Assembly (NCBI GenBank): GCA_001969505.1
Contig: LSSK01001263.1
Coordinates: forward strand, 1 to 33,887
Direction: 5' to 3'
Length of the DNA stretch: 33,887 bases
Source: Zancudomyces culisetae
Taxonomy: Eukaryota; Kickxellomycota; Harpellomycetes; Harpellales; Legeriomycetaceae
Part shown: piece by piece, positions 20,162 to 29,622 of the stretch
Position numbering within the stretch: the stretch's first letter is position 1
How the letters are laid out: each line of letters starts with the position of its first letter
Translations under genes and position numbers: made by a program
The notes under the pieces: generated by a model
Databases searched by the model: none
What the model was told of the DNA's origin: nothing
What the model saw: the letters and a program-made list of their open reading frames with translations, nothing else

Positions 20162-22895
20162 ATGGATGGTCCAATGGATTTTCTGATGATGTGTTCCAGT
20201 TGATAGACCGAGCAACAAGGGAGGCAAGGGTCCAAAAAGCTTTGTATATTGATCCACTACATATATTTCTGGAGTATTGCACCACTGAAAGGAGATTAGA
20301 GCTTGAAAAGCTATTTCAGTTATTTTATGTCACAATAAATGAAGTTGTAGCAACAGTTAAAGACGAGTTGGTACAAATTTCAAAGCATCAGAACGACGAT
20401 GAGCTGCCATATATTGTTCATGATCTTACAGAAAGACTAGCAAGAGCAAGAGAGCATGCAAAGTTTAATGGTGATATCGTAATCGGGTTGGACAGTTTGC
20501 TTACCTCCATCCTGGAGTCTAAAGAAATAAAAAAAGTTCTGGATATCCTAAATATAGATAGAAAAGAAGTGCTGGATAATTATGAGAGCATCATGACACA
20601 CTCAAAAGGTACTTCTGTAGAAAATCCTACAAGTCCACACCTTGAAGTACGAAGCGAGACGGATTTGGTCAAAGTTGAAATACAGAAACCTAGCCCACTT
20701 GTTTTGGGTAGAAGAAAGTTGGTACTGAAAATGATAAACATGTTTTTCTTAAAAATAAGGAATGCTATTTGGTTAGTGGGCGAGCGAGGCATTGGCAAAA
20801 TGTCTGTAATAAGATCGCTTGCACAGGTAGTTGTGGGAAGTAATGATCCGGATGCTTTTACGTGCAGTATTTTTGTCGTTGACTTTAAGCAGCTTGTAGA
20901 GGCATCGGAACACAGTATTTTAGAAAAGGTGCGGGCTATAAAACTTGAGAGTATGAGATTTAGATATACAACCGTTATTGTTTTCCAAGATTTAGATGCA
21001 CTGAAGAATCGAACGACACCAATTTGCTTGAAATCCATAATTAATGAGTGCGTTGAAAACAATACAGTAAAGTTAGTGGTTACATCAACTTACAGCTATT
21101 ATGACGAAATACAAAAAAGTGGCAATCTTTCAGAGTTAGTTGTAAACAAAATTGAAGTTAATGAGTTGAATTTTGAAGATACAATTAATGTGTTGAGAAA
21201 CCAGAAAAAAAGTTACGAGGAGAAGTATACTGTAGTAGTACCAGATGCTGTTCTGGTTCAAATAGTCAGAGCAACCGATAGGTACGTAAAAAGTTGTGTA
21301 CAGCCAACAAAAGCGTTGAATACGCTTGAAAAAGTTTGTTCGTTGACTTGTGCACAATACGATTACACACTGAAAAAGGTATACGAGAATATGTCTGGTG
21401 TGAAGGAGGTGCAGTATATTATAGCTCTATTGAAAGAGGCTAAGCTTGAAAGTAAATTAAAAACAAACAATGGATTGGATTTGGAGCTACAAAGGGGAAA
21501 AAAACACTAGAATATCTTCGGTACAATCTATATAGAATCCGAAAAGGCATAAGTGCCGGGAATCTCGCACTTTACAACAAGAAAGAATTCTTGCGAGATT
21601 ACAACGTTCAAAAGCCGAAAGATAAGAGTAATAGCAACTCGCAGCTAAAAAATGATATGACCGTAAGAATGGAAAGCGAATTTGTAGCACGCGCATTAAA
21701 ACTTGACAACGTAGCCAGCACAGAGAGTGTCACTGTTGTAATAGCAGATGATACAGGGCTTCCATTGACTGAAATATTTGACAAGGAAATTGATGAAAAC
21801 GATTCCGGAAGCAGAGCAGCTAAAGTAGTAAATCTTGAGGAAAAATTAAAGAAGGTAATTATGGGGCAAGATCACGCAGTAGCATTAATATGTAATTCAA
21901 TAAAAAGGATGGTTTGTGGATTCAACAGTTCGAAAAGACCAATAGGATCGTATCTACTTTTGGGACCTACAGGCGTGGGTAAGACTGAGATTTGTAACCA
22001 GCTTGCACAACATCTCTTTCAAGCTAAGGAGAACAGATGTCAAGGGAGTAAAATTCTCCGGATAAATATGTCTGAATTTAAGGAAAAACATACTCTTTCA
22101 AAACTGATTGGATCACCTCCAGGATATATCGGATCCCAAGAGGGTGGGATGTTAACTAACTTTGTTAAAAAAAACAGCTACTCGATCGTATTGTTTGATG
22201 AGTTTGAGAAGGCCCATCCAGATATACACAATATGCTTTTGGGATTGCTGGATTATGGGGGATTAAATGACGGGCTGGGAAACTTTGTTGATTTCACAAA
22301 TACAATTATAATGTTGACGTCAAATGTGGGGCAAAAGGTTATAATTGAACAAACCATGGGCTCAATATCAAGGCAATCCAGCACACTTTTTGGTAACAAT
22401 GATGACACAGAAGGGAAACACGTGCTAGACAATATTGCTTACTCAACTATAAGGGCGGCTGTCGACATTACACTTAAAGAGATGTTCCGCCCAGAACTGA
22501 TAAATCGATTTGACGAGGTTATAATTTTCAATGCCTTGAGTAAATATGAACTGACAAAAATTATTGAACTACAGCTGAATAAGTTCAAACAAACGCTCGT
22601 ACAAGAAAAGGGTATTTCTCTACATTACAGTAACACTAGTCTAAGACAATTTGTAGATGCCAATTATGATCCATTTTACGGAGCGAGAGAAATGAAAAGA
22701 TATATCGAGAGGCATGTTGTTACACAGATTTCAGATCTTATTATCAATGGGAAACTAAAGGCGGGAGATGAAGTATACATGGAGTACGCGAGGGAGCACT
22801 ATAATGGAAACGGTAGCAGTAGTAGCTGTGGTGGTATAAATCTGATGAGAGGACAGTTTAATATTCATTATAGTGCGGGGCTTGAAAAAAAATAG
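20162..22895 (+). CDS. Divergent Hsp100/ClpB-type AAA+ protein, first AAA module degenerate, reading frame interrupted
   Basis: Resembles Hsp104/ClpB disaggregases: N-domain (FSDDVFQLIDRATREAR), AAA module 1, a shortened middle region and AAA module 2. Module 2 (coded about 21.85-22.8 kb) is intact: GPTGVGKT, pore loop GYIG, Walker B VLFDEFEKAH, LTSNVG, RPELINRFDE and sensor-2 GAR. Module 1 is degenerate: GERGIGKM replaces GxxGxGKT, IVFQDLD replaces the DE Walker B, and the pore-loop and arginine-finger motifs are not visible. The frame is broken twice. The ATGs at 20162 and 20174 are one base out of frame with the N-domain around a T4 run, and the frame entering from module 1 stops at 21508. 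After that stop the protein continues in the -1 frame, in phase if the A7 run at 21498-21504 slips by -1, or if a 59-nt intron (21452-21510) is removed. About 890-910 aa when joined. It could be a pseudogene, a recoded gene or a sequence error. Confidence 0.75.
21498..21600 (+). other. A7 run with downstream hairpins at the Hsp100 frame break
   Basis: Seven A (21498-21504) lie in zero-frame phase A-AAA-AAA, a form able to slip -1. Downstream are three inverted repeats: TTCGG/CCGAA (21517-21521 with 21539-21543), GGCA/TGCC with a 4-nt loop (21546-21557), and a perfect 9-bp pair AATCTCGCA/TGCGAGATT (21561-21569 with 21592-21600). The first stem begins 12 nt after the run, longer than usual for a frameshift spacer. 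Confidence 0.5.
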
Positions 22896-23629
22896 TGGTT
22901 TTTTATCTTATTTTTATTAATTGTTTATTTGATTTTTTCAAGATACTTTTAGCCTTGATTTGGCATATTTTGGTAGCAAATACTACATCTTTATTTTTTT
23001 GAATTTAATGTGATAATTATTCAGTATAATCACCAGGTAAAAAGAAAAATACTATATTTGTTATTGGGGGTGTTTAGCAGTGAATATATGGTGTCTTGAT
23101 TAGAAGTCCTAGGTACTTTTAAAGATGAAACTCGTTACCTTGAAGTTCCATTTAATAAAAGTTCAAGCAAAAACAGGTTCGCTATTAACCCACACACAAA
23201 TTAGTGCTATTAAACGTGTAACTTTTCTTATTTTGCCTTTTTTGATTTTGTTGTCTTTTAATATCCCCTGTTTCGGCTTTTTTAGGGAGAGAGCGGGTGA
23301 GGTTCGATTTTTGTTGGGGAGGAGGTGTGCATATGAGTGCATTTACATTCTGGGAATTTTGGAATTTTGGAAATAAAGCTTGGTGAGTTAACTGATGGGT
23401 TTTATTGGCAAAAAATGAATGGGGTGAATATTTTTGATGAGCCTATTCGCTCAAACACTGACCCTTCCTTGGGGGGATTTAATGTAGAGCAAGCTAGCGC
23501 AGATCATAATGCGCAACTTTAATCGCAAGAAAAAAGTATATAACCCTTTGACAAATCGCTAAGAAAAAGATACAGGACCCGAAACGATATCAACACTCAA
23601 AAGAAGAAAAAATAAACAGATTTGTCGCA
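22896..23629. other. Intergenic region before the FOL3-type gene
   Basis: AT- and T-rich. Two short ATG frames are present. One is 23125-23376 (83 aa with a hydrophobic stretch, FLILPFLILLSF). The other is 23415-23522 (35 aa, soluble, see the separate entry). Neither resembles a family I know. Confidence 0.4.
23415..23522 (+). other. Short upstream open frame, 35 codons, 107 bp before the FOL3-type ATG
   Basis: ATG to TAA, encoding a soluble, balanced peptide (contains FDEPIRSNTDPSLGG). It lies entirely in the 5' flank of the dihydrofolate synthetase gene. It could be an upstream ORF if the transcript starts early, a tiny gene, or chance. Confidence 0.25.
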
Positions 23630-25333
23630 ATGGACTTGGGGCTTGAAAGAATAAAACATTTTTTAAACAATGTCTTGGATCAAAATCCCTGCAGAAAACT
23701 AAAGATAATCCACATAACAGGAACAAACGGAAAGGGTTCTGTTTGCGCATTCATCAGCTCAGTACTATGCCAAAAGCTACCCAAGGTCGGTACCTTCAAT
23801 TCTCCGCACTTGGTAACAGTTCGCGATAGTATTAAAATCAACAACAAAGAAATATCAGAGCTTGATCATGCAAGGATCGTGGGATGTATACGAAAAAAAT
23901 TAGAACAGTTAGAACAAAGATTCCAACTGACCAATTTTGAAATACTAGTAGTTGAAATGCTACTTTATTTTGTTGAGCAAGACGTGGATATTGCGTTGCT
24001 TGAAGTGGGTGTTGGTGGGCTAAAGGATGCGACCAACGTATTTGATGGGTGCTGTAGCAGGGAAGAAGGGGAATCATTGAATAGTGATAATGGTGGGAAC
24101 AAGAACAGCGGTGTGACAGGATCCCTTATTCAATGCATAACCAATATCGGGCATGACCACATTGGGCTTATTGGGAACAACTTGACTGAGATTACCAGAG
24201 AAAAGCTAGGAATTGTAAAGCGAAATAGCATAGTTGTAATAGGACCGCAGCATGAGCAGGAAGTTGTTGATGTGATTACCAGCGAAATGCAGGGTGATGG
24301 GATATTAAAAAGTTGCAAAAAGGTAATAGCACTGCATAAAGGCGACTATGATATCAAAACCCTTCCAATAAACGACCGAATTGTGGGGTTGTATGATAAA
24401 AAAAAAAGTTGTATGAATAATGTTTTGGCAGATGGGAGTGATAATGGACGTAAAAAGAACGTTGAAGCTGGTGCAGGGGAACTAAAAACACGCGAAATAC
24501 CACATTTGATTATAGAAAGCATGAGTATTCCACTTGTGTTGAATGGAAACCATCAAGCGGATAACGCTGCAGTGGCGTACCATGTGATCCAAGAAATAAA
24601 CCAATCTCTATCACTGGGGCTGAACCGGGAGGATATCTACTATGGCTTTTATAGCACTGAATGGGTTGGAAGATTGACATGGCTATCTTTTAACACGACA
24701 GAAAATCGGATTGTTGTTAAAAAATTTGCACCAAAGCGCTATACAGTTAATGCTAAAGATGAGGATAGCAAAAATTTAGACACTAGCAAAAACAACAATG
24801 ATATAGTGAATATCCTGGTTGATGGGGCACACAATGTTCCTGCTGCCCAGAAGGTTGTAGAGTATATTAATGGAACCATCAACAGCTGTAGTCATTGTGG
24901 CTGCGATAGAAACAAGAATGATATCCAAAAAAGAAGAGTAGTATACGTGGCTAATTTTACAGCCGGAAAAAACTACAAAGAAATCATGGATATTATATTT
25001 ACAACAAACCAAGACAATTCAAATAAAAGTGAAAACGGAGGTTGGTGTAAGTGCGATGTTATTAGAGAGTTTTGGACATGTCCGTTTACGCAACCCGACC
25101 AAATGCCATGGATAAATTGCATAGATTGTGCTGAACTTGTTGAATATGTTACCCCCAATAAAGAAAAATACAAAATAAGCAAGTCTAGAATGTTTGAAAA
25201 CTGGCAACAAATATTCAAAGAGCTGGTGTGCTACAAAAAAATAGGGGTAGCTAACTTGGACGTGGTGGTGTTCGGATCGTTATACTTGGTAGCGGATTTA
25301 TTTAGAGAGGTCCAAATTAAAGAAACACGGTGA
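23630..25333 (+). CDS. FOL3: Dihydrofolate synthetase / folylpolyglutamate synthase family, FOL3-like (567 aa)
   Basis: Predicted to join L-glutamate to dihydropteroate with ATP, making dihydrofolate in the folate pathway. Seen: LGLERIKHFL at the N-terminus; ATP-binding loop GTNGKGS at residues 31-37; FNSPHLVTVRDSI; EVGVGGLKDATN; GHDHIGLIGNNLTEI with following EK (metal and ATP region); GNHQADNAAVA; VGRLTW; DGAHNVPAA; MPWINCID; and FGSLYLVADLFRE near the end. This last form and the MPWI motif fit yeast Fol3 better than the polyglutamating Met7 type. It is longer than yeast Fol3 (about 430 aa) because of low-complexity insertions after DATNVFDGC and around residues 255-285. Single exon; the start is the first ATG and places the LGLERI motif at residue 3. 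It converges on VPS52 with 39 bp between the two stop codons. Confidence 0.9.
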   Translation: MDLGLERIKHFLNNVLDQNPCRKLKIIHITGTNGKGSVCAFISSVLCQKLPKVGTFNSPHLVTVRDSIKINNKEISELDHARIVGCIRKKLEQLEQRFQLTNFEILVVEMLLYFVEQDVDIALLEVGVGGLKDATNVFDGCCSREEGESLNSDNGGNKNSGVTGSLIQCITNIGHDHIGLIGNNLTEITREKLGIVKRNSIVVIGPQHEQEVVDVITSEMQGDGILKSCKKVIALHKGDYDIKTLPINDRIVGLYDKKKSCMNNVLADGSDNGRKKNVEAGAGELKTREIPHLIIESMSIPLVLNGNHQADNAAVAYHVIQEINQSLSLGLNREDIYYGFYSTEWVGRLTWLSFNTTENRIVVKKFAPKRYTVNAKDEDSKNLDTSKNNNDIVNILVDGAHNVPAAQKVVEYINGTINSCSHCGCDRNKNDIQKRRVVYVANFTAGKNYKEIMDIIFTTNQDNSNKSENGGWCKCDVIREFWTCPFTQPDQMPWINCIDCAELVEYVTPNKEKYKISKSRMFENWQQIFKELVCYKKIGVANLDVVVFGSLYLVADLFREVQIKETR

Positions 25334-25372
25334 GCCGAAACAAATATACAGGTATCATCAAAAGCGGCCAAA

Positions 25373-28125
25373 CTAAAATGTTGTGCGATACTTTTTGATT
25401 TCCAACATTAGAGTTTGTACGTTCAACAAACCGAGCTCGTATACTTTCTCATTAAGTAGCGCCTGGCATAGCTCCACGAAATGCTGGTAATAAATGATTA
25501 ACAAACGCAAGGTGTCTTGGACGATTCTAGTTCCGGTGTGAAAATTGGAAAATTTATGAATAGTGGATTTGTTGATTACAGCAATTTGCATCTTCCACTC
25601 ATAGTTGAATTGGGTGATCAGTGGAGGAATTTCCAGAACAGCGCTGTCGCCATTACCTCTCCTACCATTGAGCGGGCTTGTATCAGATGACCTAATTGGT
25701 TCTTTGACTTTTTTTGCTCCTAAGTCTCTATTTTCATCACCTTTATTTTCACCTTTTGTAGCTTGTTGTTTTACAAACCTCGTTAAATATCCGAAATAAA
25801 AATCCAAGGTTTCCTCACAGTAATTGTTAATTGTTTCGTCCAAGAGATCAGTCCAAAATACAAATTCGGAGTCCACAAGACTCAATTCGTTTTCTTTGAG
25901 AATTGAAACCACCAAGTCATAGTTATTTACCAAAAATACCAGCTCTGTCAGCTTGTCTGCACTGGAAGCAATTGATAAAGTTTTTAGCAAGCATTGTCTT
26001 AGCCTCATCATGCTATTAGCCAATGTGGAATGATGGTTAACTAATATAAAGAAAATACTCTTAGATGTATGAATAACTGATCTTTACCTTGTGGAAAATG
26101 AATTGACAGAAATGTCAAACTCTAGTTTATAAAGCATCGATACAAAACTTGCATAAATTCGGGTTTCGTCTAACGCAAAGGTAGTGGATTCATGTTCATC
26201 GTTCTTGGGCTTCATCAACTGCAGACCAAATTTCTTTAGTTTTGTTGCTGCGGCCACAGCTACAGCTGGAGGATTCATTAGCGATGAGGCAGCAGAGGCC
26301 AGGGTTGATAAAGAGCCCGGCGTACCTGGCGATAGAGAAATTCTCTCAACCAGTGCATCTACGGCTAATAGTGCCTTAGGCCAAACCATTAGACCCAAAC
26401 CATCAAAGTAGCTGTCCAAAACTGCAATTTTTCGCAGGTGAAGAATAGTTTGGAGCAAAGAAAATGAGCGTAAAATAATCATCAGTCCCACATGATCGTA
26501 TCGCAGCCCACTATCTGCCAACTGCCGTGTCGTGTCATTCATGAGTTGTAGTGTGGGTTCAAAAATATTGGAAAACATTATTGTACTGATTTGTTCGGCA
26601 TTACTTCTTCCACTTCCTGAAAAAAACCGCACAATAAATTCGTATTCAGAAGACGCATTATCTACAAGTGCTATGTGAAGGTTCATGAAAACCTGGTCTA
26701 TGCTCAACTTGTCAGCTTGTTGTAGTTTCACCAGTGGCGCGGCTATCCTTGTCTTTAGTACGTCTATCCGGCTTCCCAAAACATAGTTGCTTTGATTGAG
26801 GTGGGTTTCGCCATCTTTCTTACTTAGCATCAGTCCATTTTTGTATTTCTGAAAATGTTGGTAGTAAAATTGCTTGGCTATACCTATATATGTATCACAA
26901 ACCTCGATGGCTGCCTGTGGATGCTGTTCAATAAGATACTCGTTGAGATGCTTGTATTTCAATAACTCAAGCGACTGATACTCTTGAATACTATGAGTTG
27001 CTAGCTTCCGTATCCTATCTATTTTCTCCACCAACTCATCCTTTATTTTTTTACAACTAGAGCTAATCAATCCCTCTATGACCTGTTTGCTTTCCTGCAC
27101 CATTTTTATTTTTTCGTTTGCTTTTTTACTATTTTCTATTATTTTCCCGAGCTTCTCAATACTTTTGATGTATTCATCGTCTATTCCCTTTCCTTCTTGC
27201 TCCCCCTGTACCTTTCTGTATCCATAATTCTGTGTTAGTATCTCTAACATTACAAATATATACTCTTGTATCTGAATCTGTAAAAAAAAACGAGTGTATA
27301 TTAGATGTGTAATATATCCTACCTTATTATATCTGGATCTATAGCTATTCGCCCTACCACTTTCGATAGTTGGCTTTCCACTTTCTATTTACCAATTTTT
27401 GTTTCGGTTTAGTTTTTGTACCTGTGTATTTTTAGTTATTTTTTTTACAACTCTTACCTCTCTATTGGCTTTTTTAATGCTCATTCTATTACTCTTATTC
27501 CATAAATCCTCAATCTCTTGATTTATTCGCCCCAAGTCTTGTTCAAATCCCTCCATCATGCTTTCCATGCTACTTAGTACCTGCTCGCACTCCTATGTAT
27601 CACATATCATGCTGCATTTGGATCAACAAAAATATTAAAAGTATATTTTACTGAATATTTTACCTCTATACCATGAGCTATTTCATGCCTATAACCTACC
27701 ACACCCTCGTCTATTTTTTTCATTGTATTCGTAGTTTTAATAGGTATTTTTCTTAACACTATCGAATCTTCACCTCTCGCTTATGTTAGTTTTCAACTTT
27801 TATCCTGCAATTCCGGCTCGATTGTAAGTTACCTTTGTTTATTTGCCTCTCTTGCGCCTTTGCAATCTTATCTCTAATTTCTGATCCATAGACGTGTATA
27901 TTATCCACCTATTTTTGTTAAAGGTATAAAAAAAGGACGAAATCGTTAAACTCACCAAACTTCATACTTTTGGTACACATTCTATTTTTATCCTGAAATT
28001 CTTTCCATTGCCAATCAAGTAACAAAGGGAATGATCCTGCCATGAGACAAGTTCACATGGTACGTATGTTTTGTGATACTTACATCTATCTCAAATTCAC
28101 GACTCAATGGAGTGTTGTTTTCCAT
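25373..28125 (-). CDS. VPS52: GARP complex subunit VPS52, seven exons (730 aa)
   Basis: Vps52 is a core subunit of the GARP tether that captures endosome-derived vesicles at the trans-Golgi. Exons read from high to low: 28125-28084, 27908-27833, 27773-27664, 27592-27458, 27384-27323, 27215-26088, 26012-25373. All junctions are in phase and the total is 2193 nt. Seen: an N-terminal coiled-coil portion (ECEQVLSSMESMMEGFEQDLG, split here as ECEQVLSSMESMMEG plus FEQDLG), VVGRIAIDPDII, the central domain with RYDHVGLMIILRSF and VLDSYFDGLGLMVWPKALL, and the C-terminal LVFLVNNYDLVVSIL, NFHTGTRIVQ and LMLEIKKYRTTF, all matching the family. Length is close to human (about 723) and yeast (641) proteins. 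Exon 1 (MENNTPLSREFEID) rests on its GTAAGT donor alone. A further exon in the 175-nt first intron is possible but not needed. Five of the six introns lie in the 5' third. Confidence 0.88.
27216..27322 (-). other. VPS52 intron 5 with TACTAAC branch site and bypassed decoy acceptors
   Basis: Donor GTAGGA, acceptor GATACAG. A TACTAAC motif lies about 20 nt before the acceptor, and the AG only a few bases after it is skipped. A textbook T-rich acceptor (T9 then ACAG, ending at 27278) lies upstream of the branch site but would give the wrong phase. Only the 27216 acceptor joins GRIAIDPDII to the next exon in frame. Confidence 0.7.
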
Positions 28126-28832
28126 CTTTTTTTTTTGGCTCGCTTTGCTGACACCTATCCTGATAGATATATATACCCACCACGTTGCACCGAGTGATTT
28201 CTTCTTTATCCCTGCTTTTAATCCAAAATCCCAGTCCCCAGGTTAGCTTTTATCGCGTTCCATATGAATTCTCAAATTTTGTTACTGCTATTGTTTTTGC
28301 TTCATATTTTCATTTTTCGGAAACAAATAGCCCGACTGGTATTTTCGTTTTTTTTTAACTTGCCCTTGCCCTTTCTTTATCCAACCAGAGCTAAGAGCAT
28401 TTAAAATCTCAATAATTATACCAAGAAGTTGGTATTAATCACATATTAATTGGTCACTTTACTTCAATTGAAAATAAAGCAGCTATGAAACCAACATCAA
28501 ATTAACATAATACTATTCCTAAAAGCAAAACTCCACTTTGAACTACTGCCAATACATGTTAGAAGGTTAGTTGTGCTTTCTATTTGAAGGCTGGAAAAAA
28601 TACACTTATCCAGCAATAAATATAGTGGAGGAGAACAATAAAAAGAAGGAGCCCAAGACGAGTCTTTTATTCGTTCACGTTCCATTCTGACATCATATTT
28701 TGGACTGTATTCCCTTACAGCTGTGTCCTCCTTTCCTAATTGTCACGCTCTTATTCTTGATGATCTCTCTTGTTTTGTTTTTAAGTTGATGGCTCTATAT
28801 TTTGCGTAGTGAATAGAGAGTGTTACGACTAT
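28126..28832. other. Intergenic region between VPS52 and APC11
   Basis: AT-rich. One short ATG frame on the minus strand (28685-28497, 62 aa, begins MERERIKDSSW) has no recognisable feature. I see nothing else. VPS52 and APC11 run in the same direction, so this holds the VPS52 promoter and the APC11 3' flank. Confidence 0.5.
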
Positions 28833-29622
28833 CTATGCAATTAAATATATAATATCGACTTTTAATGTGTACTGCTTACCCCACTGGAGTCGATCCATTG
28901 GGCAGTATTGCTGGCTACTTTCGCTTGATAGCCATTTTTCAATGCAATGTAAATGATATATATGACCACATTTCCCAATCACTATTAATTGGTATTTTTG
29001 AATAAGATAAAAGTTGTTGAACTGCATTCAAAAGTACAAAACATTAGAATGTATGTCTTCTTCTTTTTTAATAAAGTTCGTATCGGGCGTGCATTTATGT
29101 TCGACATTTGTATTTAAACATATCGTTGATACAATAATCGGAATTACAATAGCTCAAACAATTGTGAGATAGAAATAAGGCAAGTTTCAACATATAAAGC
29201 CTCTGACCGATTTAATGCAATTTATAATTGACAAAAAGTATAGTATTTTATATCTCAAGTGGTACCTATACTACAGTCCAATCCTGGAAACCTACAATCA
29301 GGACAACTTGAATCAAATGCATTCCTGCACACTCCACATATATCTTCATCGGGAACATTCCATTTCCAGGCTGCTACCGTGATCCAGCTATTATATTTAC
29401 AGAATTTTGGTTTAAGGATTGTTGTTTATAGCTGTTATTCTAATATAATATTGAAGTCGAGATTTTGGGCATTTAAATTGGCTATTTTTACTCTGCTTGC
29501 ATTCGGATTCAAAAATTGCGTTTACCCTACATACAAGTATTTTTAAAAAAAATTAGTAAAGAGCAAAAAAGAGTCAGTAAGATAGTATATTCAATAGCAT
29601 TACTTTTAACTGTTACTTTCAT
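28833..29622 (-). CDS. APC11: Anaphase-promoting complex RING subunit APC11, three exons, first junction one base off
   Basis: Apc11 is the RING-H2 subunit that recruits E2 enzymes to the anaphase-promoting complex. Exon 3 (28981-28833) encodes GKCGHIYHLHCIEKWL...QQYCPMDRLQW; exon 2 (29387-29266) encodes WITVAAWKWNVPDEDICGVC...CPDCRFPGLDC. The intron 29265-28982 joins them as DCSIVIGKCGH, aligned with DCPLVWGQCSH in other APC11 proteins. Exon 1 is probably 29622-29604 (MKVTVK, compare MKVKIK in human). Its junction with exon 2 is short by one nucleotide: one extra A in the A4 run before the donor would give MKVTVKNWITVAAW, exactly parallel to the family. Joined length would be 96 aa, similar to known APC11. 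A zinc-ligand position that is Cys in human (CPMC) is Asp here (CPMD). Confidence 0.82.

Noticed and set aside
27250-27278. T9-ACAG site as the VPS52 intron 5 acceptor
   Set aside because: It would leave the downstream coding exon out of phase with the preceding exon; the acceptor at 27216 keeps phase and follows a TACTAAC branch motif.
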